This document shows, piece after piece, positions 45,331 to 56,559 of a stretch of 64,000 nucleotides of DNA. Origin of the DNA: Kingdonia uniflora. Lineage: Eukaryota > Streptophyta > Magnoliopsida > Ranunculales > Circaeasteraceae. The position numbers were made by a program, and so were the translations under genes. Location: positions 5,208,001 to 5,272,000 of the forward strand of contig JACGCM010000560.1 in assembly GCA_014058105.1 (NCBI GenBank), written 5' to 3'. The notes beneath the pieces are model-generated. The model saw only the letters and a program-made list of their open reading frames with translations, did not search any database and was not told where the DNA came from. The first letter of the stretch is position 1; each line of letters opens with the position of its first letter.

Positions 45331-45389
45331 TAAAAGTGTTGAGAGATTATAGAGGTGTATGTTTGTCACAGTTTTCTTTCTGAAAAAGG

Positions 45390-45794
45390 TGTTACTGGCA
45401 AAAACAGATTTCCCCATTCCCACGTGCCATGCGGAAAGTTAAAAGTGGTTTGGTACTTGCCTGGGAGACCCTATGCGATAGGAATCGTGCACGTCTCCGT
45501 GTCTCCAATTTGGCACATTTCGTGGACACCTATTTTCTATGTTCCCTATTTTTGCAATATTCTTTTTATATTAGTTTCCTAATTAATTGGGCAATGTTTT
45601 AGAAGGTTAGGGCCCTCTTCTATAAAAGGACCTAGGGTGGGGTTAGTAGGAGATGGTAGGTTGAGTTTGTGTGATCAAAGAAGAATCCTAGTTGGGTAGA
45701 GAGAACTTAGAGAGAGAGCTTTTACTAGAGCTTTCAATTCAATAAAGAGATTGCTTGATTAGTTTAGTTGTTTCCGCGTATGTAGTAGTTAACA
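45390..45794 (+). promoter_or_regulatory. LTR-like promoter segment (candidate)
   Basis: The segment starts TGTTACTGGC after a GAAAAAGG run and ends GTAGTTAACA. Inside are CTATAAAAGG (a TATA box at about 45622), a GA-rich leader and TTCAATAAAG, which could be a polyadenylation signal. This is the order of U3, R and U5 in a copia LTR. No target-site duplication was found, so it could equally be an ordinary promoter and 5' leader. Confidence 0.35.
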
Positions 45795-45797
45795 CTA

Positions 45798-45917
45798 TGG
45801 CCCAACTAGTATTGTCCAAATGCAACTGTTTTCACGACGACAACACAAATGCTTCTAGTAAGGTCAAGGCTTGGGCTTGTGATGATTTTGAATATCTTTA
45901 TTCTTCTTTGGTAGTGG
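45798..45917 (+). CDS. Short orphan frame after the promoter-like segment
   Basis: An ATG at 45798 opens about 41 codons (MAQLVLSKCNCFHDDN ... FEYLYSSLVVG), ending at a TAG that overlaps the target-site duplication of the gag-only element. With that element removed, the frame still meets the stop. It could be a first coding exon broken by the insertion, or chance. No family was recognised. Confidence 0.25.
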
Positions 45918-45922
45918 GTTAG

Positions 45923-46218
45923 TGATAAATACTACGCTTTGCGGAAGCGAAATCACACTGCCAATAACTAAACTACTCTTTATTTAATTTTCTAATAAAA
46001 GCATATCAATAAATATCTCTCTCTAGTTCCTCTTTCTCACAAAATCACAGTACCAAAAAAAACTAATCCTAATTCTCCTTTAGTAGGAGATTGCCCCTTA
46101 ATTCTCCTAGAAATATTTAACTAACTACCCCACTAACAATCACCTTAAGAGCACTAACTTCAATAATTACAATAGAAGGTTGTTACGACATCGTAAAACG
46201 ACCGCTCAGGACCTATCA
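45923..46218 (-). repeat. 3' LTR of the gag-only element
   Basis: A 296 bp repeat aligning throughout with 50307-50583. It contains TTTGCGGAAGCGAAATCACAC near one end and GAAGGTTGTTACGAC near the other. Confidence 0.9.
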
Positions 46219-48067
46219 ACCCTCCCTTGCCATGAGAAATTCGTCCACGAATTTAGGGTAAGTCCTGCCTTGAAACAACTTACTTTTAGGCTTCAGTCTC
46301 TCTCTGATGTAGCCACCTTGGAAGAAGGAAGAAAACAGGTAGAAGTCACTTGCATAAGCATCCACCGACCTCTGTTGTTGTCTCAATCCTTGAAGCTTCG
46401 TAAAACTGTCTTTTGCGTAAGATCGCGGTATAAAATGTTGAACCAGCTCTCGCTCATGGAGGCCGAATCGGTAATATATCTTTGCCCTGCATCCCACTTG
46501 CTCTTCTAAATGTTATCCCACTAGTTAAGTGCATACTCAGTCAGCTTCGTTTCAATTAACATGACGGACTTCGGATTCCCATAGCGCTTATATGCAAATA
46601 TCCTATCAACTATGCAAACCTAATCCATAAAACCATCGCCCTCGAATTTCCCATCAAACTTAGGGATATCCAATTTAGCATCCTGTCCCATATTCCGTAA
46701 TGCTGAGATGAGGCTGGTAGCTATCTGCCTCCTGGTTGTAACCCTGTTGATGTTTCCCCCCAATGTCAAAGTCGCTGCGGAACCCATGATTACGAGGACA
46801 AGGGGCAAAGTTATTTGGGTAGACACCCCTCTCACGTCCCATCCGTTCATAAGGTGGAACATACTGGTCAGCAAACCCTCGATTATAAACCCCCTATTTT
46901 GCATTACCCTAATAGGTATCCTGTGGTTGGCCATCACTTGCTCAACCTTCACCTGCTGAAAACCCAAAACCATCGTATGTACCGTAGTACCCTACAGGAA
47001 CATTCCCTGAGCCCGGTTTGGTTGGCGGCTACTTGGTGTCCAACCGATCATCGAGTCTTCGCAATTTTATGTTGGTGGTTGACCCACTATTGGTGTTGTT
47101 TGGTGTTGCTACCTTCTTTGGGTGCTCGCCAGATTACCGAGGTGTGTCCCATTTTATCGGTGTTGGTTGCTATAGTTGTAAAAATCGAGAGGTTGTTCCC
47201 CGCACTTGGAGAACTTGTTAGAATTAACCCCAAAAGAGGTACCCAAATTTCCCCCGTTGGATCGGCCCTCCCTTTTGTTTGATTCCCTGGATTCTCCCTT
47301 GAGAGCATTGATGTCTTGTTTGAAGTATTGAAGATGGGTGGATGATTTGTGAAGATGGGTGGTGGAACCATTTGGACTGGGCCTCCAAGTCGAGCCAGAT
47401 TTGGACTACCCCCACCCGGGTTGATGGTCTGGATCGGGTTCCTTGTGGGAACCAGATTTGGTGTGTGTGGTGGGTCGAGTTGCTCCAAAAAACGTCCCCA
47501 CGTCTGGCTGACGGGTTTCATGTGTGGACGTTGTGACGATTCGTGGGACATCCTATTCTTCCACCAAACCGAACCTGCTATAGTTGTTCTCCAACTGCTT
47601 CCTAAATCAAGGGGTTTTCCCCACTCCTGATGACCCTAGTTGGATATGTTTGGTTTGTTGACGCCGAAGTCTGGATTCCAGTACTTTGATTACGGATTTC
47701 CGCAACCTTTGTCGTCACTCGGGTTGGCAAATTTTTCAATGCTTTCGACGACACCCAACTCAGCAAAGGGATTAGATAAAAAGTCGCTTTCATCTTTGGA
47801 ATCAGAATTTTCAGACCTATTTGTTGGGAAAATTGTTCATTTTCTGCGGCCAATAGCCTAAATTGGGGTTGGATTGACAGGGGTTATGCCGGCGTTTCGC
47901 CCATCTCGCATAAAAGCCCCCATTGGTATACCTCATCCCCTCCCCCTTCCCTTCATCGCACTCCCCTTGTTATCCGGAGTAAATTCGCTCCGGTCCCCAT
48001 CGGAATTTGGTTTTGCGGAGATCGTTTGCAAGAAATTCATCTTTGTGTCCATTAGAGTAAACCTATT
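46219..48067 (-). pseudogene. gag of the gag-only element
   Basis: Minus-strand frames run from 48067 down to the polypurine tract. The frame at 46620-46973 ends LDIPKFDGKFEGDGFMD, the start of a gypsy-type gag core. The frame at 46216-46497 continues with FIPRSYAKDSF, LQGLRQQQRSVDAYASDFY and FVDEFLMAREG, typical of Retrotrans_gag. Upstream parts (47087-47551, 47602-47853) are Pro/Asn/Ser-rich. Frames are separated by stops. The reading frame begins at an ATG at 50252 and crosses the solo-LTR insertion site, so the N-terminus lies at 50173-50252. No pol domain follows gag. Confidence 0.7.
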
Positions 48068-50172
48068 TGTAGCGCCCCATTATTTTTACTAGTCTGATCA
48101 TTACAGATGTTATTTTATTAGCTTGCACCTTGTTGTATAATATTTTATCCTTGGTTTTTGAGTTGAGTTGAAGACCATTCAACCCATCACCGTAACTCCT
48201 TATTCTTCTCCCTATTCTCCTCCTTCCTCCACAATCTCCCCCTTATTCCTCTCCTTAAAACCCTCAACCTCACTCCAACTCTTCTACTCCATAGCTAGAC
48301 GTCAGGAGGAACTATGCTTCTTATCCCCATAGTTCAATTTCAATCCCAGAAAATCAGATTGTAAGAGCTTAAGAGAAACAACAATTTAACCTTAGAGCAA
48401 GGGTTCCAGGAGCTTGGGAAGAGAAGGGAAGTGCTGATAATCTAGGTGTTAACCTCTATTCTCCACTACTCGTTCCCCGGATTCATCGATTAAGGCAAGC
48501 ACATTTATTCCCGGAAGTTTAACATCGAATTGGCATATTATTTTGATTTGATATATAAATATTTGAGCATCAATTCATATGATGTTAGGTCTTATTGTGT
48601 CTGTTTTGATTTGGGTATTGTGTATATTCGTCGGCATTACATCCGTGATATAGAATTTCATTAAATTCCCAGAGGTGGCCTGATTATACATTAATATGTT
48701 TAGAGCTGATAACACTGTGTAATGATTTGAAACCTATCGTGTATATTAATTCAGGGAGTAGTTAAACATAGTAGTTAGTACACGCTTATGTTTAGACAAC
48801 TTCTAGGCAGGTAGCGTTATAACTATACGTAGGTATATAAGATTTAGTTGGTGACAGACTATCTAGTATGAGTCATGCACCCCTTATTTGTTATTCTTAT
48901 TAAACATCTAATATAGATTGTCGAACAATTTATAGAATTGCACCTTGTGAATGTCAAGGGATATATACAGCTTAACTTAGCCATGATTATAGGACTTCAC
49001 TGATATAACTTTTATTAACTTAAGGTAGAAGGATCATTGATAGTTAATGTATAATATCAGCGACTGAGACCCACTCCTATATATGTGAGGGTAGAAAGGT
49101 CATTGAGCTTAAGATCGCCAATAGTCTCATTGTCTATAGAGCAAGGACAGATGAGTCATTTTGATTGAGTGTCGGTCTCTTAAATCATTCATGCATAGGA
49201 TAACTTAGAGTCGTGTACACAGTAGGGCTATGATGTCAGGGTCCTTGGGTTCGATTCCCTAAACAAAAGATTAGGTGACTATTTATCAGTGTTCCAGGGT
49301 TGCAAGCCCCTAAAACTCTTCCCCAGTTACATATCGGCTTTATTATTCTTTGTAAATACTCACCGTGGGCATAGATCCCTAAAAGTGAAAACAAAATAAG
49401 GCTTTAGACCTGTAGGTTGAAACTCCTTGACCACCTTGATCCGGTGATTTCCCCGTTAATTCTTGGCTCACTAAAAAGGAATCCGCCAATCCCTGGCTCA
49501 ACAATAAGGGATACGCTTCTGTTGAGGACAGAAGGGTGCGAGAGTGTGGTCCCACTGAATTAAAAGTGACCCTGTGTACATCCTCTATTAGTTATCCCCT
49601 ACACATAATAGTACTCTATAATTATTTATTATACCGGTTGGCGCCGACGCTTAAAAACAACATTAATTATTGAACCGCATTTCCTCAATGTATTGCATCA
49701 TTTATATATATTTATAGGATATTATATCACACTAGTACTTTTGTATAATAGATCGGTCTGTCATGTTTAGTGACCGGTAATAATTGTGCTTTCTTGACGC
49801 CCTGTGCGCTATATTTTTACAGGAGGTCGAGCACAGTAGGTTTTGCTTAGTGAGGCTTGGTTGATGATTTTTTCGGGATTCTTTGGATCGCTGAGCTGTC
49901 GTAGGGCATTTATGATATTTATTTCATATTTCATTGTCGTAGTTTTATTCTCGTTTTTAGAGTTAGTAGAGATTTTATTCACTTTAATCCATTTATTTAT
50001 TTTATTCGATAATTGAGTTATTTTTCCGCTGCGTTTCTTTGATAAGTAGATGTAGTTAATTTCTTTATAAATATACTACATCTGTGGGGTTTCATCCGTG
50101 GGATGCCCGACTTGTTATGCCTTAGGATTTGCTTTATGATTTTTATCAAAAAGCGGATTTTGGGGCGTGACA
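48068..50172. mobile_element. Solo LTR nested in the gag-only element
   Basis: A 2105 bp unit starts TGTAGCGCCCC and ends GGGGCGTGACA. Both sides have CTATT (48063-48067 and 50173-50177), a perfect 5 bp duplication. There is no coding capacity inside, only short AT-rich sequence with a CT-rich leader region around 48190-48300. Long LTRs with TGTARCRCCCC starts are usual in Tekay/Del-like gypsy elements, so a solo LTR formed by LTR-LTR recombination is the best reading. Confidence 0.75.
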
Positions 50173-50291
50173 CTATTGTTTGTAAAATTTTCGAAATCAC
50201 CAAGCCTCTCCATCGTGGTCGGCTTTTTCAACTTTCCGTTGTTCTTCACCATTGTTGTGAAAAGAGAAAAATTTGGAGGAAAGCAACATCG

Positions 50292-50306
50292 CTCTAAGTA
50301 CCAAAT
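50292..50306 (-). promoter_or_regulatory. Primer-binding site of the gag-only element
   Basis: On the minus strand TTTGGTACTTAGAGC follows the 5' LTR, resembling the TGGTATCAGAGC site for tRNA-Met with small changes. Confidence 0.5.
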
Positions 50307-50583
50307 TGACAAATACTACGTTTTGCGGAAGCGAAATCACACTACAAATAACTAAACTACTATTTATTTAATTCTTTAATAAAAACATATCACTAAACAT
50401 CTCTCTCTAGTCCCTCTTTCTCACAAAACCATAGTACCAAAATAAACTAATCCTACTTCTCCATGAGACTACCCCATATTCTCCTAGAAATACTCCACTA
50501 ACAATCACCCTAAGAGCACTAACTTAAATAATTGCAATAGAAGGTTGTTACGACGTCGTAGGAACAACCACTCGGACCTATCA
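50307..50583 (-). repeat. 5' LTR of the gag-only element
   Basis: A 277 bp repeat, shorter than its partner mainly by an indel near 50465. It ends next to GTTAG at 50584. Confidence 0.9.
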
Positions 50584-50588
50584 GTTAG

Positions 50589-51923
50589 TAACAAGTAGCA
50601 AACCCTGTTCTCCTGGCTTTGGTCATGAATTGGGATTCATTTACACTACAAGTCGGTTCAGGGTTTCTCCATTTTGCCTGTATTTTTTCTTTTATTTTTA
50701 ACCTCCATTTGCCTGTCCCAGTGACTTTTATACAAAGCCTGTTGATTTTTAGCTTTGCCGTTTATTAGGCATTTTAGTCTTCAACAACATTATTCTTTTG
50801 TTCTAGCGGTCCATTAGACGATATTTATAAAATAACAATGATGATTTGTTCTTATATGGTCGTTGTTAGGTGCAAGTTTGTTGGGATCTATGTTGAGCTA
50901 TTTGTTACATATTCATCTACATGCAACTAAAGTGTGGGTTTGCTTGGGTTGAAAGGAAATATGCAGGTAAAACTGTTTTGAAAAACATACTGAGGTAACA
51001 TTGCTTAAGAATGTTCAAAATAAAACTTGGAACATTCGCATGTTCTCGACCAATTTCATTTGTTTGAATACCAATATCAAAACTATTAACTTTCCCAGAT
51101 CTACATCTGCCTTCGCCTCTCTACTTCCCAAAACTGAAAACTGGTAGCAAATAGAAATGTTAAAACTCGTCAAGGAAGTGAGCATGGAATGAGGTTTCTA
51201 CTGTAACTTTTAATTCTTTGTAAAGTGATGTTCAAGATGCTTGTATCAGTTATGCAATCAAACTCTGACTTCGCCATGAGAGAACTATAAGACGGGTATA
51301 TACACATAAGTCAGTGAACCTCTGAACCTATATGTTAGTGATCCGACCCAAGTGCTGAAAGTCCATGGACATAAACAGGAACATCTTGCCGTTGCTAGTT
51401 TGATCTATATACTACCCATTCATGAGATTTAGTTGAGTAATAGAGTAAGAATGAAAGATGTTGCCACATGATTATTTTCAGATTATTTAGTTTATTTTAC
51501 TTTTATCTCCTTTTTCATTGCGTATATGTTTCCAGACGAGTTGTTCTTTTTTTCAGTGCTAAGGTATGCAAATTGAGTGTTGAAGTCACAGAATCACTTT
51601 TATGTTGAAGCCGCATAACTAACCTATCCATTTCCATTAACAATCTTAAATAAACATACTTAGTATAGACTAAGATTAACATAAAGTGAATAAAATCACC
51701 GCTGATTTATTATATAAAACTAGGTTAAACAAAACATCAATATATTGGTAATTAAGGTGGAACTACGGTTGCAATCATATATAGCACACTATCAATCAAA
51801 TCAGAAAATCAAACAGTTTACCTATACAACTTCCAACCGAACAAACAGGAAATCCCCAAATCCTCTTCCAATGCACCACCAATCAACAAAACCCGCACTT
51901 CCCATTTTCACAAAACCCCCCGA
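50589..51923. other. Intergenic DNA downstream of the exonuclease gene
   Basis: AT-rich sequence without recognised repeats. The part next to 51923 should contain the 3' untranslated region of the minus-strand exonuclease gene. No clear terminator or other gene was seen. Confidence 0.5.
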
Positions 51924-52565
51924 CTAACTCCCCGAAATCAATCTCCTACCAATCTCAAATGACAGAAACGCATCAACACACGCATACTGAATCTGCGCAT
52001 AATCAAGATACTCCGAATCCCATCTACTCATAGTAACCCTTTTTGGCTTCTCCACTTCAATACCCAACACCTCTTTCGCCAACCCCTTCAATCCCGCCTT
52101 CTTAAGTTCCTTAACACCCATCTTCTCTGCCGCCAACCCACGAAGATCAACCTTATTCTTCACCCTCAACTCATACTCAAGCAAAAGCTTCTCAAGATCC
52201 TCCTCAATCCCAACCCCAACAAATGTAAAACCCGGGTTACCCAAGAAATCGATAAGGGATTGGGGAATGTGGGTTGTGTAGACGAGTTGGAATATGAGAC
52301 ACCTATGGTCGACGCAGAGTTGGATGATTGCGATGGGGTATTCGACTTGGCGATTGAAACTCGGGCGCCATTCAACATCGAGGCCGACGATGAGAGGGCT
52401 GTTTGGAGGTTGGGATTGGTGGAGGGTTAGGGTTTCGGAGATGTATTGATCGACGATTGAAGGAGTGTGGGTTAGGGTTGTGGAGATATCATCGTTGAAG
52501 AGTGTTACGATATAGGTTTGGTGAGTATCTGCAGATAACTCAAGGTCTATGATGCTGATCGCCAT
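51924..52565 (-). CDS. DEDDy 3'-5' exonuclease, Werner-exonuclease-like
   Basis: A 213-codon single-exon frame, probably an intact host gene. The fold is the RNase H-like 3'-5' exonuclease domain that removes nucleotides from nucleic acid 3' ends with two metal ions. Exo I is IVGLDVEWRP with D63 and E65. Exo II is FVGVGIEEDLEKL, with D123 at the catalytic position. Exo III is IQYACVDAF, with Y194 and D198 (YxxxD); RWD near residue 182 is also typical. The length matches the short plant family of exonuclease-domain proteins without a helicase. The ATG at 52565 has a good context (AGCCATGGC). I see no targeting peptide. The strong GC-rich, Pro/Ser-coding composition differs from the surrounding decayed DNA. 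The nucleic acid substrate cannot be told from sequence. Confidence 0.9.
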   Translation of the reverse strand: MAISIIDLELSADTHQTYIVTLFNDDISTTLTHTPSIVDQYISETLTLHQSQPPNSPLIVGLDVEWRPSFNRQVEYPIAIIQLCVDHRCLIFQLVYTTHIPQSLIDFLGNPGFTFVGVGIEEDLEKLLLEYELRVKNKVDLRGLAAEKMGVKELKKAGLKGLAKEVLGIEVEKPKRVTMSRWDSEYLDYAQIQYACVDAFLSFEIGRRLISGS

Positions 52566-53329
52566 GGCTGAAGCTTGTTTAAGAGAAAGATAGGTGAAGA
52601 AGGGTTGAACGCATTTTAGTTTTAAACGTCTCCAATTGAGTTGTGAACTGTGAAATGTTTGAACTGTGGACTCCTGTGGTGGAACTTGGAGCTAGTGCAT
52701 GAGCTGAGGATCGCTCCATAACAGTTTTTATTCTCCAGCAGCGCCTTGAGTTGAGAGTTCCACGTTGGATTTAGAGTTTGCATGAGCTCCAAGCTCACAT
52801 CGCAATCACAGTAATTGTGAAAGAGTTGGCTGAGACATGCGGAAGAGTTATGTGTCTCCACTAAAATTAGAAGAGGCGCGTAACACTTGTGCGTTTTTTA
52901 TCTTTTTATTATTTTTCACACAGTTTTGTACAGAAAGTTATTTTGGTAGGTCTTGCCAATGAGTTTAATCTCTTCGACCATGCATGGTTGGAGCATTTGA
53001 GTTGGTATTGGTTACTCAAGCATATTTTGTTTTTGGCTCACCGTAAAGAGTTGTATTCTGCAAGCGGGGTACAATCACATCGTGTTGTGATGCAACCACT
53101 TATAATGTAATGCTTTCAAGTCTTCAAGATGATTTGGTTTGCTCGTATAAGTTGTGCAAGTCATCTAATACTTCCACCCCCTTCACCCAAACTCAATGAT
53201 TATGAAAAATTAAAACGATGAAATTTTCCCTAAATACGAAATTTAATCGATTGAAATGACAACATCAACAAATTCGCAACAAAAATTTGTAAAAGTATAA
53301 TCAATCATTTCAGGCCTCATAACCAGGAT
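52566..53329. other. Upstream region of the exonuclease gene
   Basis: It should hold the promoter and leader of the minus-strand exonuclease. Small frames at 52622-52861 (minus) and 52889-53110 (plus) have no recognised domain. No clear TATA box was picked out. Confidence 0.4.
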
Positions 53330-53949
53330 TGTGTAGTAGCATACTCGCGACCTTCGAGAACGGATTGAGTACTCGAAGACTCCTAAACAGCTTGAAGCCT
53401 ACCATTCTTACAAATCTATTAGAGCCACTACAAAATCTACCATCAAGTCCACTAAAGATTCAACCACCGCTTCAGTCCAACTCAACTTCTTGTCGAAGGC
53501 AAACAACTCAGCAGACAACTCTGGCAGAACCGACTTCAGTACAAGACAGCTGTATAGAAGGATACACTTGTAATTTGACCTCTCTTTAGTGACGTCATAT
53601 TTCCTTTCTTCTATAAATAAGGAAGGAGAGCTACCACAGAGAGGTTGAGATTTTTCCCCCATACACCCTAGAAAAAATTTGATAACCTTCAGCACTTTCT
53701 AAATCTTAAAGATTCAGTCTACTCGAGCCTTTATTTGTAATCTCATCTGTTTATAGAACCTCATCTTAACAATCATCACTAGAAGTCGTGAAGGAATCTC
53801 ATTCTAGGACTCCACGCAAGTGTGTCTATTAGAAATTTTCCCTATTTTTATTAAATATACTTGTGAGAACCCCTAGTCGAGTATTAACTCAGTGGTGTAA
53901 TCAGTGGTGTAAGAGTTTAAACTCCCCCCTATGAAATCAGGCCCCTAAA
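53330..53949 (+). repeat. Tat-3 5' LTR
   Basis: The right end is fixed by the primer site at 53950. The left end, TGTGTAGTAGC, is a guess because the partner LTR is missing. Inside are TGACGTCA at 53590-53597, CTATAAATA at 53611-53619 and a leader with CACCCTAG. Confidence 0.55.
53590..53620 (+). promoter_or_regulatory. TGACGTCA box and TATA box in Tat-3 LTR
   Basis: The palindrome TGACGTCA is a target of plant TGA/bZIP factors and lies about 14 bp before CTATAAATA. Together they look like the core promoter of the LTR. Confidence 0.55.
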
Positions 53950-53965
53950 TTTGGCACCGTCTGTT
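53950..53965 (+). promoter_or_regulatory. Tat-3 primer-binding site
   Basis: TTTGGCACCGTCTGTT follows the LTR. It shares its first 15 bases with the Tat-1 site and resembles the start of a tRNA-Asp complement. Confidence 0.6.
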
Positions 53966-53999
53966 TTATTACCCTCAAACTCTACAATTTTGATAAACC

Positions 54000-55700
54000 T
54001 AGCACGTCTTTAATGGTTCTTAACCTTTGTTCGACCTCAGCCGTAGTAGGAGCCCCGACCAATGACAAGGAAGACACACCAACCAGCTTCGCCACGAGCG
54101 CGAAGCCCAACGACAAGAGCTCAAAAATGAACATCAGTACCGTATCGAAGAAACAAAGAGACACCACCATGACTTCGAAGAACTCTGTAATTTTGTTCGG
54201 GGTCTACAGCAAGCACAAACACATGACGCCCCCGCGCGTTCTTGAGTTCCCGGTCCTACTCACGGTTTTTCACGGGTATCTGCTCACGCACGCTTAGGTC
54301 CTCACCGCGCACAGAAGCGCCCCCAAACCATCTAGGGATCGAAGGTATCAATAATCTCATACCCAAAGGATTGGTATACTTAGCTATTTCCATTTCTAAA
54401 GCTTCAAGTGACTCTACTCTGTAAACATCCAGACCTCCTAATCGGATACCATCCCGGGAACGGTTAGGCGAGTGTAGTGCAAAACATACCCTCGGGCTAA
54501 AACCAAACCAATCTCGAACATATCGCTCTCCCCCTCGAGCCGCTTATGTAATATAACAAAAACTTAATCAACAAATTAAAGCTGCCATTCAGATTAGCTT
54601 GAGCCTATCCCCTAACTCCTGGAGCTGACTTAACAACCCCATCTGCACGAAACTGTTAGCAATCGCGGTCCCTCTAACCTTTCATATCCCCAAAATTTGT
54701 ATATACCAAAATACTGACCCACAGTCCCACGTCCTCGAGTTCCAAAACTCGTTGAGCCTCTATTCGTCAGCCGATCACATCCTTTGCCAAATGTTTTCTA
54801 TTAGCCTCACCGATAGTCTACTCAAGTGGTATCATAGCCCACCCAATGGATCTATTTGAAGCTTCGAAGACTTGTCAAGTTTGTTCATCTCTCACTTCGC
54901 ATTCTTTAAGGATCGAGAGGTTAGAGTTAATGTTATCCTCAACATCCGAAAGATATAAGTGAAAATACTTGAAAGCATTACCAAACGATTCTTAAATGAG
55001 TTTTGCAAGATCGAGAACCTTGATTGTGCTAATGCTGTTTTAGCATACTAGCTCCAATGCCCTCCCGGACTACACTCGCGTCAAGGAATACATCGCCCTC
55101 CAGAAGCCCAAAACACTTGAAGAGAGGTTGTCGAAAGTTAATGGCTACATAGAACTCAAACACATACGTAAAAATAATCGACATGGACAAACTCTACCTA
55201 GCAATCAAAACAAGCCTTGACAGCTAACAACAACCATGGTCACCCCTGTTTACAACTAGACGGACAACTGGAAACACAATAATCATGAAGATTAATCAAA
55301 TAGGCCGCGAAAGAAATGACCATAAGCGTTATCCAACACATCATCCAAGCCGACCTAATATGGAGAACACCATACCCAATCGAAGTTAGAAAATACTAAC
55401 CATACTATCAGAACCATAAATTCAACTATCATCCAGTAGACAACTATTATGCTTTACAGCAGTCGCTCGAAATGATACTCAAAGTAGGACGATTGTACCA
55501 GTATATCGATGACATCCCAAACTATCTCGATGGGTAATATCTCAAAGCCCATGTAACCCCCAACAATGGAAGAAACAAAGTACATATCTTCCAAGCCAAC
55601 ATGATCAAAGTCAATAACATTAACATCGATCATACTCGAAGCAAGAGAAAAAGAGTCGAAAACTATTGCAAACTTTCCTACCAATAAAAATCACTAATAC
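54000..55700 (+). pseudogene. Tat-3 gag
   Basis: Between 54690 and 54920 the sequence gives NTDPQSHVLEFQNSLSLYSS, MFSISLTDSLLKWYHSPPNGSI and FEDLSSLFISHFA, the complete Retrotrans_gag core. The N-terminal part (54013-54297) is Thr/Ser/Lys-rich. The region after 55100 is Asn/His-rich and poorly preserved. Several stops break it. Confidence 0.7.
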
Positions 55701-55801
55701 TCTTATCAAAAACCATCTAACGACCCAGACCTGAGAGAATATCTTTTATCAACTGCGATGTTTCTCACGTCAAATTTCCACACTCTGATCTGTTAGTCAT
55801 C

Positions 55802-56224
55802 ATGGTAAAGATCGAACGCATCATCTTGCATACGATGCTCATTGATACCGGAAGTGCAGCTAATGTCCTCTTCCTCCAGATAGTCAAGACAATGAATATG
55901 ACAAGTTGTATATCCCCAGCAAATGTCAAGCTCAAAGGCTTCAACAGTTCTACCGAAGTCGCAGTAGGGCGAATAAGCTTCTAAGTTACAGCAGGACCAA
56001 TGCTGCTGAAAACCAAGTTTTTGGTCATTAATAAGAAGTTAGACTACCTCAGAATCTTGGGTCGGGACTGGTTACATGTCATGAAGGTAATATCCTTGAC
56101 CTACCACCAAGTATTACATTTTATCACCCGAAGCGACACCTGGAACATGAAGGGATCCCAACGACTCGCACGATCATGTGAGCACCCGGAGATAAACCTG
56201 ACCCAAAAATTTGTTAAGCCATAG
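55802..56224 (+). pseudogene. Tat-3 aspartic protease
   Basis: The frame at 55802-55984 has IILHTMLIDTGSAANVLF with the catalytic DTG, then LKGFNSSTEVAVGRISF. After one stop the frame at 56000-56224 continues LGRDWLHVMKVISLTYHQVLHF, the typical C-terminal part (a G-R-D-W-L block). Apart from that stop it is almost complete. Confidence 0.75.
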
Positions 56225-56559
56225 CAATTACAGCAAGTTATTCTTACCGAACCCTCAACTGTACAAACCAACACATCAACTGTCGAGCCTACCAACTACA
56301 TAGATATCAATGGCCCTGGACGAGGGACGTTCATTAGGAGTTCCTTGACTGACGAAGAAAAGTAATAATTTACCTTTTTTCCTTTGAGCTAATAAAACTG
56401 TCTTCGCCTAGACATTCCATAAGAAGCCAAAAGTTGGTCCTATCCTTACCTGTTACTGACTTGACCTAATACCCAATTGTACAATTGTCAAATAAAAGAA
56501 ATGAACCTTAGCCCCAAGGATTCGAGACCCAGTTAATCTTGAAGTTGATAAACTTCTAG

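Larger units (their letters stand above)
45923..50583 (-). mobile_element. Gag-only LTR retrotransposon (TR-GAG type)
   Basis: Direct LTRs at 45923-46218 and 50307-50583 run from TGAYAAATACTACG to GGACCTATCA. Both sides are flanked by GTTAG (45918-45922 and 50584-50588), a perfect 5 bp duplication. On the minus strand a degenerate tRNA-Met-type primer site (TTTGGTACTTAGAGC) follows the 5' LTR, and AAGGGAGGGT precedes the 3' LTR. Between them, once a nested solo LTR is excluded, there are only about 2 kb, which code for gag and reach the polypurine tract with no protease, polymerase or integrase. It would depend on another element's enzymes. Confidence 0.85.

Noticed and set aside
47018..47630. 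Plus-strand frames of 64-155 codons around 46815-47630
   Set aside because: They lie opposite the gag frames of the gag-only element and have no domain; they are shadows of the minus-strand coding sequence.
49230..49260. GGGTTCGATTCCCT as a tRNA or SINE B box inside the solo LTR
   Set aside because: No A box at proper spacing and no cloverleaf; it sits inside a defined LTR.
52166..52378. 70-codon minus-strand frame inside the exonuclease gene
   Set aside because: It overlaps the exonuclease in another frame and lacks any motif.
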